Of a stretch of 64,000 nucleotides of DNA, positions 8,304 through 17,966 are shown one piece after another. The stretch comes from an uncultured Acetatifactor sp. (GTDB lineage: Bacteria; Bacillota; Clostridia; Lachnospirales; Lachnospiraceae). The number at the start of each line of letters is the position of its first letter. The first letter of the stretch is position 1. The DNA is taken from contig CAJUGL010000004.1 of assembly GCA_910586515.1 (NCBI GenBank), forward strand, positions 13,068 to 77,067. The letters are read 5' to 3'. Below the pieces are notes generated by a model, which worked only from the letters and a program-made list of their open reading frames with translations, was not told where the DNA came from and made no database searches. The position numbers were made by a program, and so were the translations under genes.

Positions 8304-9479
8304 GTGAGCGCCGTGAGTAAATGGCAACGATTTGAAGAGGAGCTGCTCGCTCTCCAGGAACAGCACCTGTACCGCAAGATTAAGGTAATCGAAAGTCCCC
8401 AAAGCTCCCATATCCGGTATCGGAACAGAGACATGCTGATGCTGGCCTCCAACTCCTATCTGGATCTGTGCGATGAAGAGCGAATCAAGGCATACGCGGT
8501 AAAAGCCCTAATGGAATACGGCACCGGTTCCGGCGGATCCAGACTCACTACCGGAACCACAGTTTACCACACACAGTTGGAGGAGGCTCTGGCCCGGTTC
8601 AAGGAACGGGAGTCTGCGATGGTATTCAATACCGGCTTTGCGGCCAACAGCGGAGTCATCCCCTGCCTGTGCCGGGAAGGGGACGTGATCTACAGCGATG
8701 AGCTGAACCATGCCAGCATCATCGACGGCTGCCGGCAGTCCCGGGCAGAGACAGTCATCTACCGTCATAATGACATGGCGGATCTGGAGCGGAAGATCCT
8801 GGAACGTCAGGGAAGGCAGGGACTGATCGTCAGCGACGGCGTCTTCAGCATGGACGGAGATATCGTCAATCTCCCCGGACTGGTGAATCTGGCCGACACC
8901 TACGGCCTCCTGTCCATGATAGACGAAGCCCATGCCACAGGGGTAATCGGCGCCACCGGCCGGGGCTGTGAGGAGTATTTTCATATGGAGGGCCGAATCG
9001 ACATCCTCATGGGAACCCTGAGCAAGGCTTTGGGCGCGGAAGGCGGCTATATCTGCGGCTCCCGCACGCTGACGGAATACCTGAAGAACAACGCCAGAAG
9101 CTACATATTCTCCACCTCCCTTTCCCCTGTGATCATGGCTGCGGCAAAGCGTGCCCTGGAACTGATTGAAGAGGAAACCTGGCGGGTACGCAGGCTTCAG
9201 GAAAACATCCGTTGGTTCTGCCGGCAGCTTCAGGAGCATGATGTGGATGCCAGCTCGGACACCGCAATTATCCCCATCCGAATCGGCGACGAAGAAAAAG
9301 CCATGAGGGTCTCTGAAAAACTGATGGAGCTGGGCTTCTTTATTCCCGCCATCCGTTATCCCACCGTGCGGAAGGGAGAGGCCATGCTTCGGGCAGCCCT
9401 GATGGCCTCCCACACGAAGGAGGAACTGTCTGCGGCGGCAAGGGCGATAGCGGAATCCATCCGTTGCTATGAAGGATAA
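8304..9479 (+). CDS. bioF: 8-amino-7-oxononanoate synthase (KAPA synthase)
   Basis: This PLP enzyme of the alpha-oxoamine synthase family condenses pimeloyl-CoA with L-alanine. Landmarks are NSYLDLC, GTGSGGSRLTTGTTVYHTQLE, IDEAHATGVIG and the Schiff-base lysine in LMGTLSKALGAEGGY. The length of 391 residues is usual. The family also contains 2-amino-3-ketobutyrate CoA ligase, but the operon settles the role. Two GTG starts are possible, 8304 and 8313; the latter has AGGTGA at a good distance and would make the protein three residues shorter. Confidence 0.92.
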   Translation: MSAVSKWQRFEEELLALQEQHLYRKIKVIESPQSSHIRYRNRDMLMLASNSYLDLCDEERIKAYAVKALMEYGTGSGGSRLTTGTTVYHTQLEEALARFKERESAMVFNTGFAANSGVIPCLCREGDVIYSDELNHASIIDGCRQSRAETVIYRHNDMADLERKILERQGRQGLIVSDGVFSMDGDIVNLPGLVNLADTYGLLSMIDEAHATGVIGATGRGCEEYFHMEGRIDILMGTLSKALGAEGGYICGSRTLTEYLKNNARSYIFSTSLSPVIMAAAKRALELIEEETWRVRRLQENIRWFCRQLQEHDVDASSDTAIIPIRIGDEEKAMRVSEKLMELGFFIPAIRYPTVRKGEAMLRAALMASHTKEELSAAARAIAESIRCYEG

Positions 9480-9579
9480 CGGTATATTACAATGACCGGG
9501 AAGCCAGCGAACAGCAACGAAAAAACATCCGAAAATCTACTTAAAACAGAAATCCGTAACAGAAAAGGAGCAGGACAGA

Positions 9580-10554
9580 ATGGGCATAGTACAGGAACTG
9601 AAAGAAAAGGCGCTGGCCGGCGGGAAGATTTCTCTTGAGGAGGCGCTGATGCTGGCGGAGGCTCCGCTGGAGGAGCTGGCAGACGCCGCCGACGAGATCC
9701 GCAGGCAAAAATGCGGGCAGAGCTTTGATCTGTGCGCCATCGTCAACGGGAAATGCGGACGCTGCCCCGAGGACTGCAGATACTGCGCCCAGAGCGCGCA
9801 TTACCAGGCAAAATGCACGGAAGCCTACGGCCTTCTGTCCACGGAAAAGCTTCTGGAGGGAGCCCGGCGGGCCGAAGCCTGCGGAGTTCTGCGTTACTCC
9901 ATTGTCACCTCCGGAAGAAAGCTGTCGGAACGTGAAGTCGAACAGGTCTGCGAAAGCATCCGCGCCATCAGAAACGAGACGAATATCCGAATCTGCGTGT
10001 CCTTCGGCCTGCTGGAGGAAGCCCAGTTTGAAAAAATCAGAAGGGCCGGAGCTTCCCGGGTGCACTGCAACCTGGAATCCTCCTCAGAATTTTTTCCCAA
10101 GATCTGCACTACGCATACCTACCAGGACAAAATCAATACCCTGAAAGCCGCCGTACGGGCCGGCCTGTCCGTCTGCTCCGGGGGTATTCTGGGACTTGGA
10201 GAAACCATGGAAGACCGCATCCGCATGGTACTTACCGCCAGGGAGCTTGGGGTGAAGTCCGTCCCTGTGAACCTCCTGAACCCCATCCCCGGAACGCCTC
10301 TGGCGCACAGGAAGCCCCTGACTGCACAGGAAGCCAGACGATGCGTGGCCGTCTTCCGTTTCCTGATTCCGGAGGCCTCCATCCGGCTTGCAGGGGGAAG
10401 AGGTCTTCTGGGCGACAAAGGAGAACAGTGCTTTCAAAGCGGAGCCAATGCGGCGATTTCCGGCGACATGCTGACCACCGCCGGCATCACGGCAGAGAAA
10501 GATCTGGAGCTGGTGCGCAATCTGGGATATGAGGTGAAGCTGAGCCATGAATGA
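9580..10554 (+). CDS. bioB: Biotin synthase
   Basis: This 324-residue radical SAM enzyme inserts sulfur into dethiobiotin. The SAM-cluster cysteines are C62, C66 and C69 in CPEDCRYCAQS. Further family blocks are YSIVTSGRKLSE, VHCNLESSSEFF and LLNPIPGTPL. The ATG follows AAAAGGAGCAGG. It overlaps the start of bioD by 8 bp, so the two are likely translationally coupled. Confidence 0.95.
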   Translation: MGIVQELKEKALAGGKISLEEALMLAEAPLEELADAADEIRRQKCGQSFDLCAIVNGKCGRCPEDCRYCAQSAHYQAKCTEAYGLLSTEKLLEGARRAEACGVLRYSIVTSGRKLSEREVEQVCESIRAIRNETNIRICVSFGLLEEAQFEKIRRAGASRVHCNLESSSEFFPKICTTHTYQDKINTLKAAVRAGLSVCSGGILGLGETMEDRIRMVLTARELGVKSVPVNLLNPIPGTPLAHRKPLTAQEARRCVAVFRFLIPEASIRLAGGRGLLGDKGEQCFQSGANAAISGDMLTTAGITAEKDLELVRNLGYEVKLSHE

Positions 10555-11251
10555 CGAGAGGAAAAAAGCAAAAAAAATTTTCATCGTAGGAACAGGGACT
10601 GATGTGGGCAAGACCTATGTATCAGCCCTGATGGTAAAGAAATTAAGAGAAAACGGCAGACATCCGGGCTATTACAAAGCGGCCATGAGCGGTAATCCTC
10701 GCGGCAGAGACGGCTCTCTGATTCCGGGAGATGCCCTCCAGGTGAAGCATGTATCCGGCATTGACCAGCCGCCGGAACAAATGTGCCCCTATGTCTATGA
10801 ACATGCCGTATCTCCCCATCTGGCCTCCCGGCTGGAGGGAAATCCGGTAAAACTTGACATGGTGAAAAAAGGCTTTGAGGAAGTATGCCAAGAATATGAC
10901 TATGTGACCATGGAGGGCAGCGGCGGCATCCTCTGCCCCATCTGCTTTGACGAGACGGAGATCTGGCTGGAAGACATCATTTCCGGGCTGGGACTGTCCT
11001 GCCTGCTTATTGCCGACGCCGGACTCGGCACCATCAATAATGCAGCGCTGACCGCAGAGTACATGCGCTCCAGGGGCATCCCTCTGAAAGGCATCCTTTT
11101 TAACCGCTTCCATCCGGGAAATGTCATGGAGGAAGACAATGTGCGGATGTGCCGGCACCGGACGGGGCTGGACGTTATTGCCTGCGTGGAGGAAGGGGCT
11201 GAAGACCTTCCGCTGGACGGGGATACGCTGGCCGCTCTTTATGAGAAATGA
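10547..11251 (+). CDS. bioD: Dethiobiotin synthase
   Basis: This 234-residue ATP-dependent carboxylase closes the ureido ring of 7,8-diaminononanoate. The P-loop GTGTDVGKT is at about residues 15-23, and the substrate-binding GSGGILCP lies mid-protein. Length and order are typical. It overlaps bioB by 8 bp and is followed 72 bp later by bioA. Confidence 0.94.
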   Translation: MNDERKKAKKIFIVGTGTDVGKTYVSALMVKKLRENGRHPGYYKAAMSGNPRGRDGSLIPGDALQVKHVSGIDQPPEQMCPYVYEHAVSPHLASRLEGNPVKLDMVKKGFEEVCQEYDYVTMEGSGGILCPICFDETEIWLEDIISGLGLSCLLIADAGLGTINNAALTAEYMRSRGIPLKGILFNRFHPGNVMEEDNVRMCRHRTGLDVIACVEEGAEDLPLDGDTLAALYEK

Positions 11252-11323
11252 ATCCGAAACGAAATTCCTGTCGAAACAGGCATGGAAAATTCCGGGAGAC
11301 CCCAAAAAAGAAAGGAAGTACAC

Positions 11324-12520
11324 ATGATCTGGTATCCGTATCAACAGATGAAAACCATGAAGGCGCCCTATGAAATCATAGACGCGGAAGGCGTATACTT
11401 ATATACCAATAAAGGGAAATTAATAGACTCCGTCTCCTCCTGGTGGAGCGTAATCCACGGTTATAAGCACCCGGCGATCACAGAAGCCATCAAGAATCAG
11501 GCGGACCGATTCTCCCATGTGATGCTGGGCGGCCTGACTCACCAGCCGGTTCAGAAGCTGGCGGAGAAACTGGCGGAATGGCTGCCCGGAGACCTGGACT
11601 ACTGCTTTTTCTCGGACTCCGGCAGCGTGGCTGTGGAGGTTGCCCTGAAGATGGCTCTCCAGTATTATGTGAACCAGGGAAACAATAGGAGAACAAAGGT
11701 TCTGTCCCTGACCCATGCCTACCACGGCGACACGTTCAAGACCATGGAGGTAGGAGACGACGAGGATTACCATTTTATTCTGGAAGCCTACGGCGAGAAA
11801 AAAGACGTCATCCATATCCCCACCCGGATTGACGCACTGGAGGAGGCTTTCTCCCGTTTTCATGAGGAGCTGAACTGCTTTATCGCAGAACCGCTGCTCC
11901 AGGGAGCGGGAGGCATGCGGATGTACGACATATCCTTTCTGAAACGTGCCCGGGAGCTGTGCGACGAATACGGCGTACTGCTTATCTTTGACGAAGTAGC
12001 TACAGGTTTCGGCAGAACGGGGAACCGCTTTGTAGCGGACCTGGTGCTGCCGGATATCCTGGTGCTGGGAAAGGCCCTGACCGGAGGCTATATCGGCCAT
12101 GCGGTCACCGTGGCCAACCGTAAGGTATACGGAGGTTTCTACGGGGACGCGCCCCAGAAAGCCCTGATGCACGGTCCTACCTTCATGGGCAATGCTCTGG
12201 CCTGCTGCGCGGCGCTGAAATCCATAGAGCTGTTCCAGGAGGCAGATTACCTCTCCAAAATCCGCCGCATAGAAGAAATCACAAAACGGGAGATGGCAGA
12301 CCTGACCCATGAACAAATTCGGGATGTGCGCATTCTGGGCGGATGTGTCTGTGTGGAAGTAAAGGAGGAAGCCGCCCTGACAGGCTATCAGCAGTTCGCC
12401 TGCGAGAGGGGTGTGTTCAGCAGACCTTTCCTGAACTACCTTTACGCCATGGTTCCCTATGTGATCACGGAGAATGAGCTGGTACAGGTACTGGACGTGA
12501 TGAAAGCCTGGTTTAGATAA
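11324..12520 (+). CDS. bioA: Adenosylmethionine-8-amino-7-oxononanoate aminotransferase
   Basis: This class III PLP aminotransferase (398 residues) makes 7,8-diaminopelargonate from KAPA. Landmarks are SSWWSVIHGYKHP, FSDSGSVAVEVALKMALQYY, IFDEVATGFGRTG and the PLP lysine in LVLGKALTGGYIGHA. An upstream in-frame ATG at 11282 has no ribosome site; ATG 11324 follows AAAGGAAG and matches the family N-terminus (WYPYQQM). It is the last gene of the operon and overlaps the convergent glpK stop by 8 bp, leaving no room for a separate terminator. Confidence 0.94.
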   Translation: MIWYPYQQMKTMKAPYEIIDAEGVYLYTNKGKLIDSVSSWWSVIHGYKHPAITEAIKNQADRFSHVMLGGLTHQPVQKLAEKLAEWLPGDLDYCFFSDSGSVAVEVALKMALQYYVNQGNNRRTKVLSLTHAYHGDTFKTMEVGDDEDYHFILEAYGEKKDVIHIPTRIDALEEAFSRFHEELNCFIAEPLLQGAGGMRMYDISFLKRARELCDEYGVLLIFDEVATGFGRTGNRFVADLVLPDILVLGKALTGGYIGHAVTVANRKVYGGFYGDAPQKALMHGPTFMGNALACCAALKSIELFQEADYLSKIRRIEEITKREMADLTHEQIRDVRILGGCVCVEVKEEAALTGYQQFACERGVFSRPFLNYLYAMVPYVITENELVQVLDVMKAWFR

Positions 12521-14018
12521 CCGGGCTGTCCTCCGCCCAGGCGAGCGCGCATCTCACCGCCCTCTCCCAGCCCCGCAGCAGTTCCCGGCGTTTTCCCTCC
12601 TCCATCACCGGTTCAAAGCACCTGTCCATCTGCCAGTTGTCCTGTATCTCCGCCCTGTCCTGCCAGTAGCCAACCGCCAGACCTGCCAGATATGCCGCCC
12701 CCAAAGCTGTGGTCTCGATGCATTTCGGCCGCAGCACCCGGGTGTCCACAATATCCGCCTGGAACTGCATCAGAAAATCATTGGCGCTGGCGCCTCCGTC
12801 CACTTTCAGGCTCTTCAAAGAGATTTTGCTGTCCTGCTCCATGGCTCTGATCACGTCTGCGGTCTGATAGGCAACAGATTCCAGGACTGCCCGGATAAAA
12901 TGCTCCTTTGCGCACCCTCTGGTCAATCCCACCACGGTTCCTCTGGCAAATTGATTCCAGTAAGGAGCGCCCATTCCGGCAAAGGCCGGCACCACATACA
13001 CCCCTGCCGTGTCCTCCACCGCCTCACAATACTTCTGTGTCTGAGACGCATCCCAGATCATCCGCATACTGTCCCGAAGCCACTGCACGCCGGCTCCGGC
13101 CACGAAAACGCTCCCTTCCAGGGCATATTCCGGCTTTTCCGAAATGCCCGCTGCCATAGTGGTCAGCAGTCCTGACCGGGAGACAATGGCATCCTCCCCT
13201 GTATGCATCAGCAGGAAACAGCCTGTCCCGTAAGTATTTTTTACTTCGCCTTTTTCAAAACAGCACTGACCGAACAACGCGGCCTGCTGATCTCCCGCAG
13301 CCCCCGCAATGGGAATCTCTCTGCCCAGCAGGGAATGATCCGTATAGCCGAAGACACTGGAGGAAGGACATACCCTGGGAAGAATCCCGGCGGGAATACC
13401 GAACCGTTCCAGGATTTCCTCGTCCCATACCAGCCTGTGAATATCATACAGCATGGTGCGGGAAGCATTGGTATAATCCGTCACATGCGCCCTGCCTCTG
13501 GTCAGATTCCAGATCAGCCAGGTGTCCACTGTACCGAACAGAAGTTCACCCTTTTCCGCCTTCTCCATGGCTCCCGGCACATGACTGAGAATCCAGGCAA
13601 TTTTAGATGCGCTGAAATAGGCGTCCGGCACCAGTCCGGTCTTCTCCCGGATTCTTTTGTCAAAGCCGTCTTTTTTCAATTCCTCAATGCAGTCCGATGT
13701 GCGGCGGCACTGCCAGACAATGGCGTTGTACACCGGCTCCCCCGTGTTTTTATCCCAGAGGATTGTGGTTTCCCTCTGATTGGTAATGCCGATGGCGGCA
13801 ATCTGCTCTGCCCCTGCTCCGGCCATGGCCATGCATTCCGTGGCCACCGCCAGCTGTGTAGACCAGATCTCCTTGGGATTGTGCTCCACCCAGCCCGGCT
13901 GCGGGTAAATCTGGGTAAATTCCTTCTGAGACATGGAATGAATCGTTCCCCTTTTGTCAAACAGAATACAGCGTGAGCTTGTGGTGCCCTGGTCAAGAGC
14001 CATAATGTATTTCTGCAT
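12513..14018 (-). CDS. glpK: Glycerol kinase
   Basis: This 501-residue FGGY kinase phosphorylates glycerol to glycerol-3-phosphate. Landmarks are ALDQGTTSSRCILFD at the N-terminus, GITNQRETTILWDK, the FGGY signature region GAAGDQQAALFGQ and KVDGGASANDFLMQFQADI. The ATG at 14018 follows AAGGAGAAAA. No glycerol facilitator or glycerol-3-phosphate dehydrogenase gene is nearby, so it stands alone. It overlaps bioA tail to tail. Confidence 0.96.
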   Translation of the reverse strand: MQKYIMALDQGTTSSRCILFDKRGTIHSMSQKEFTQIYPQPGWVEHNPKEIWSTQLAVATECMAMAGAGAEQIAAIGITNQRETTILWDKNTGEPVYNAIVWQCRRTSDCIEELKKDGFDKRIREKTGLVPDAYFSASKIAWILSHVPGAMEKAEKGELLFGTVDTWLIWNLTRGRAHVTDYTNASRTMLYDIHRLVWDEEILERFGIPAGILPRVCPSSSVFGYTDHSLLGREIPIAGAAGDQQAALFGQCCFEKGEVKNTYGTGCFLLMHTGEDAIVSRSGLLTTMAAGISEKPEYALEGSVFVAGAGVQWLRDSMRMIWDASQTQKYCEAVEDTAGVYVVPAFAGMGAPYWNQFARGTVVGLTRGCAKEHFIRAVLESVAYQTADVIRAMEQDSKISLKSLKVDGGASANDFLMQFQADIVDTRVLRPKCIETTALGAAYLAGLAVGYWQDRAEIQDNWQMDRCFEPVMEEGKRRELLRGWERAVRCALAWAEDSPVI

Positions 14019-14071
14019 AAGATTTTCTCCTTACGATCAAAATCTTCTTCCCGATCAACGCTCCGCGATCG

Positions 14072-14155
14072 TTAATTATACTGACAGTCACTGATACTTG
14101 CCCTGTGAACCGACTCACGAGCGAAGGATTCCTCGTCCATCGAGGCAAATTTCAT
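14072..14155 (-). CDS. Possible 27-residue small ORF between the Sel1 gene and glpK
   Basis: The ATG at 14155 follows a strong AAAGGAAACG site and encodes a charged peptide (MKFASMDEESFARESV...) ending at TAA 14072. No membrane segment and no recognised family. It could be a real small protein or the start of a lost gene. It lies 20 bp after the stop of the Sel1-repeat gene. Confidence 0.3.
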   Translation of the reverse strand: MKFASMDEESFARESVHRASISDCQYN

Positions 14156-14175
14156 CGTTTCCTTTCTCCCGCCTT

Positions 14176-15426
14176 CTATCGGCGCACCCATTTCCCAAAG
14201 AGAGTCTTCTTGTATTTTGCCAGTTCTGTTTTTACCTCCGGATGTTCTCCTGCCTTCTGCAGACAGGCCACCGCCCTGGGAATATCCGCAGCAACCCCCA
14301 GTCCGTTTCCGTATATCAGCCCCCGCAGATAATCCGCCTCCCAGTAATTCCAGTCTACCTTGTCCAGATATTGACGCGCCCGGACATAATCCTGAGGCGT
14401 ACCCCATCCGTTAAAACAGCACTTTGCCAGATAGAACAGGCCGTATTTGCTCCCCCTGTCGCAGGCATAGGTCAGCAGACGCACGGCTTCCGCATAGTCC
14501 TGAACCACCCCTTTACCCAGAAAATAGGCTTCTCCCAGTACATTGTGACTGGTGATGCTGCCGGCGGAAAGTTCCTTCTCATAGCACTTAACGGCATAGG
14601 CCTCATCCTTCGGCGTACCGATTCCCTCCATATAGCAGCGCCCTACATTGCACCATCCTCCGGGTTCACCGCCCTCTGCCGCCTGCTTATACCAGTAGAA
14701 AGCCTCCTCCTTACGCCCCTCTTTCTCCAGATCTTTCGCATAAATGGACTGGTGAAGCGGATGTCCGCATTCCGCTCCGATCTTCCAGAGATCCCGGGCC
14801 TTCTCCGGCTGAGGTAAAATAATGTCTTCGTCTCCCTCGGTATAGTAGCGATTCAGGTTATTGGCCGCAAAATAGATTCCTCCTCTGAGCGCCTTCCAGA
14901 ATAAATCCTCGCATTTGGAGATATTTTCCTTCAGGTACGCCTTATATGCCGCATTGAAAGCAGCGTCTTCCTTCGGGAATGAATCCCTGTCCCTGTTCTG
15001 TATCCTGATAAAATCCCACCAGAAATAGGAGTTAGCCACCACGTACTGGCAGAAAGCATCCCCGGATTCCGCCAGCTCCCTGGCCTGGTCAAAAGCCTCC
15101 TGCAAACTGCCGAAGGGCATCTTCTCCTCCAGCTCCGGCGTCATCTCTCCGGTGCGCATTGCCACCAACACGCCAAGGGCGCTGCCCTGTTCCACGGACT
15201 TGTGCAGCAAAGCCGTGGCTTTGTCGTCGTCCTCCGGGAAACCATGACCGCTCCATACATACTGATACCCGCAGTAACATCTGGCGAGCACACAGCTGGC
15301 ATCCCCGTCCCCTGCAGCCGAGGCCTTCTCCAGCAGGGCAAACGCAGCCTTTCCCCGCCCGTTCCTTTCCTGATAATAAATGTCCTGCAGCGCCTGTTTT
15401 ACCTCACTGCTCAGCTCTCTTCCCAT
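14176..15426 (-). CDS. Sel1-like repeat protein
   Basis: This 416-residue all-helical repeat protein has several Sel1/TPR-like units of about 36 residues. They carry the pattern A..wY..AA..G...a...LG..Y..G.G, for example YWYKQAAEGGEPGGWCNVGRCYMEGIG and VRLLTYACDRGSKYGLFYLAKCCFNGWG. No signal peptide or membrane segment, so it is cytosolic. Such proteins act as protein-binding scaffolds; the partner is unknown. Confidence 0.85.
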   Translation of the reverse strand: MGRELSSEVKQALQDIYYQERNGRGKAAFALLEKASAAGDGDASCVLARCYCGYQYVWSGHGFPEDDDKATALLHKSVEQGSALGVLVAMRTGEMTPELEEKMPFGSLQEAFDQARELAESGDAFCQYVVANSYFWWDFIRIQNRDRDSFPKEDAAFNAAYKAYLKENISKCEDLFWKALRGGIYFAANNLNRYYTEGDEDIILPQPEKARDLWKIGAECGHPLHQSIYAKDLEKEGRKEEAFYWYKQAAEGGEPGGWCNVGRCYMEGIGTPKDEAYAVKCYEKELSAGSITSHNVLGEAYFLGKGVVQDYAEAVRLLTYACDRGSKYGLFYLAKCCFNGWGTPQDYVRARQYLDKVDWNYWEADYLRGLIYGNGLGVAADIPRAVACLQKAGEHPEVKTELAKYKKTLFGKWVRR

Positions 15427-15543
15427 TTCTTCCGCACTCCTTTCTCATTCTGAAAACTCCCGGAATCCCAGTCCCCCTCTCATCAGGTTTCCGAGATGCC
15501 GGGAGTCCGTCACTCTGCCGATTGCCGGAACAGTCCCGCCTGT

Positions 15544-16080
15544 TCACAGCAGTTCTATCTTATTTTTCAGCCCCCCGGAAAATACTTTTTCATAGATTGA
15601 GGCATATTCCCTAAAGGTAAGTTTTCTGCCGAATGTCAGTACTTCCATCTCCACACCCAGCAGTTTTACCTGCAATCCCGTTTCTTTCATGCCGTTTTTC
15701 AGATAAAACGCCTTTCTCCGAAGCCTGTCCCGATAGTTCTCCGCAGCTTCCGCCTCCGCCCCCGCGGTGCGCTCAATCTCCACCACAATTCTCTCCCGGC
15801 CGTACCTCTCCTGCAGTTCTCTCAATACAATACTTCCCAGCCCGGCTCCCTGACAGGCCGGCTCTACCGCAAAATAATCCAGCAAAACCAGATCGCCGGA
15901 AATAATCATAATCGCCAGACCGCGGAAATGCCCCTCCTCATCCTCAATGGACAAAAGCTCAAAAAGTTCCTTTTTCTCCAGCATCATCTCAAAGGGCTTC
16001 TTCTCCGATTGGGGAAAGGACGCCTCGTACAGCGTCCTGATCTGTCTCAATTGCTCTTCACTGACTGCATGTTTTAACAC
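15544..16080 (-). CDS. GNAT family N-acetyltransferase
   Basis: This 178-residue protein has the GNAT acetyl-CoA site around LLDYFAVEPACQGAGLGSIVLRELQ (Q-x-x-G-x-G) and the later YRDRLRRKAFYLKNGM segment common in these enzymes. Substrate unknown. It lies 54 bp downstream of the ABC exporter pair on the same strand. Confidence 0.82.
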   Translation of the reverse strand: MLKHAVSEEQLRQIRTLYEASFPQSEKKPFEMMLEKKELFELLSIEDEEGHFRGLAIMIISGDLVLLDYFAVEPACQGAGLGSIVLRELQERYGRERIVVEIERTAGAEAEAAENYRDRLRRKAFYLKNGMKETGLQVKLLGVEMEVLTFGRKLTFREYASIYEKVFSGGLKNKIELL

Positions 16081-16133
16081 AACTGCCTCCTGTGTAATCC
16101 GCTCTCCAGATATTACGCCATGAATAAGAACGG

Positions 16134-17909
16134 CTACGCCGTGGCCTCATGGTGAATCTGCAGCTCATACAGCTTCTTATAAATTCCGTCCTGAGCCAGA
16201 AGCTCCTGATGAGTCCCCTGCTCCCTGATCTTCCCTTTATGCATTACCATAATGCAATCCGCATGCTGGATGGTAGACAGACGATGAGCCACCATGATCG
16301 TTGTCCGCCCCTTCATCAGCTTCTCCAGAGCCTCCTGAATCAACAGCTCGGTCTCGGTATCAATGTTGGCTGTAGCCTCGTCCATAACCAGAATGCTGGG
16401 CTTATGCGCCAGCGTCCTGGCAAAGGACAGCAGCTGTCTCTCTCCCGCCGAGAACGTGGATCCCCGCTCGGACACCGGCTCCTGATATCCCTCAGGCAGT
16501 TTCTCAATGAAGTGAGAGGCATTTACATATTCCGCGGCCTCCTTCACCTCTTCCAGACTGATCTCCTGATTATGCAGGCGGACATTGTACGCGATATCTC
16601 CCTCAAAAATAAACACATCCTGCTGCATCTGCCCGATAGCGCTGCGCAGCTGCTTCTTGCTCAGCCGCCGGATGTCCACGCCGTCTATGTAGATATTGCC
16701 CTTCTGAATATCGTAATACCGTCCGATCAAATTCAAAATAGAAGATTTTCCTGCGCCTGTGGCTCCCACAAACGCAACCTTCTGGCCCGGCTCTATCACA
16801 AAGGATACGTCACGCAGCACATAATTTTCGTTGTCGTAGGCAAACCACACATGGGAGAATTCGATACGCCCCTTCACCCGGGGAAGAACTACCGGATTCT
16901 CGTCTTCCTTTACCAGAGGCTCCTCGCTCATGATGGTAAAAATCTTCTCCGCGGAGGCAATGGAGGACTGCAGCGTGGAAAACTGCTCCGCCAGCTCCTG
17001 AATGGGTTCAAAAAAGGACTGAATATACTGTGCAAAAATATACAGCGTACCGATAGAAATTACATTGCCCATCACATCCCTGCTGCCCACACCCAAAACG
17101 ATCATCAGAGAGATAATGCTCAGTATGTAAATCAGAGGGCGGAAAATGGCAAACACCATCATTTCCCGATAACCTGCCCGGTAGAATTTGTAATTCTTCT
17201 CGTCAAACTCCTCAAATTTGCGCTTCTCCCTGCCGAAGATCTGAATAATGCGCATACCGGAAATATTTTCCGACAGGAAAGTATTCACATCCGTCAGACG
17301 GGTCCTGGAAATACGATACGTCTGGCGGGCGATCTTGCGGAATACCACAGTCAGCACAGCCACAAAGGGAAGCAGGATAAACGAAACCAGCGCCAGCTTC
17401 CTGTCCATGAGAATCATCACCGCCGCAAGGCCTATGATTTTTACAATATTCCGGAAAAGCCTTACCAAAATGCCGGAATACATTTCATCCAGCGCCTCTA
17501 CGTCATTGGTGACCCGGGTCACCAGCTTACCCACCGGAGTAAGGTCAAAATAACGGCTGCTCAGGGACTGAATATGGGCGTACAATTCCTTCCGAACAGT
17601 CAGAATAATGCTCTGTCCGGTCTTCTGCAGAAGCCATGTCTGGGTGATATTAAAGAGAAAACTCAGCGCCAGCACAATCCCGTACTTAATCGTGGTCTCC
17701 ACGATCACGTCATAGTCCCCCTGTGTCTCGAACAGATCAATGGCATCGCCGATCAGCATGGGACGGTACAGATCAAAACCGGTCAGCGCCAGCACCAAAG
17801 CCAGACAGACCGCCATCCACCCCAGATAAGGCTTCATATAGGAAAGCAGATGCAGCAGGGCATTGCCCTTATAATTGGATTCAATATTATCATCGGTCAA
17901 GGTACTCAT
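16134..17909 (-). CDS. ABC exporter subunit with canonical catalytic site (heterodimer partner)
   Basis: This 591-residue half-transporter has six N-terminal membrane segments and a C-terminal ATPase. Walker A is GATGAGKSS, the signature is FSAGERQ (variant of LSGGQ) and Walker B is ILVMDEATANID with the catalytic Glu present. The start is set at ATG 17909, which follows GAGGAGGATGCT, not the upstream in-frame ATG at 17927. It is the second gene of the pair. Heterodimers of this type (BmrCD/YheIH-like) expel drugs or lipids. The GNAT gene follows. Confidence 0.9.
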   Translation of the reverse strand: MSTLTDDNIESNYKGNALLHLLSYMKPYLGWMAVCLALVLALTGFDLYRPMLIGDAIDLFETQGDYDVIVETTIKYGIVLALSFLFNITQTWLLQKTGQSIILTVRKELYAHIQSLSSRYFDLTPVGKLVTRVTNDVEALDEMYSGILVRLFRNIVKIIGLAAVMILMDRKLALVSFILLPFVAVLTVVFRKIARQTYRISRTRLTDVNTFLSENISGMRIIQIFGREKRKFEEFDEKNYKFYRAGYREMMVFAIFRPLIYILSIISLMIVLGVGSRDVMGNVISIGTLYIFAQYIQSFFEPIQELAEQFSTLQSSIASAEKIFTIMSEEPLVKEDENPVVLPRVKGRIEFSHVWFAYDNENYVLRDVSFVIEPGQKVAFVGATGAGKSSILNLIGRYYDIQKGNIYIDGVDIRRLSKKQLRSAIGQMQQDVFIFEGDIAYNVRLHNQEISLEEVKEAAEYVNASHFIEKLPEGYQEPVSERGSTFSAGERQLLSFARTLAHKPSILVMDEATANIDTETELLIQEALEKLMKGRTTIMVAHRLSTIQHADCIMVMHKGKIREQGTHQELLAQDGIYKKLYELQIHHEATA

Positions 17910-17966
17910 AGCATCCTCCTCGCTCAAAATGCAGTCCGAACATAAAAACCTCCCCGGACCATCCCC

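Noticed and set aside
16149..17945. Long open frame of 598 codons on the + strand
   Set aside because: It is wholly antisense to a clear ABC exporter gene, has no ribosome site and its protein has no recognisable domain.
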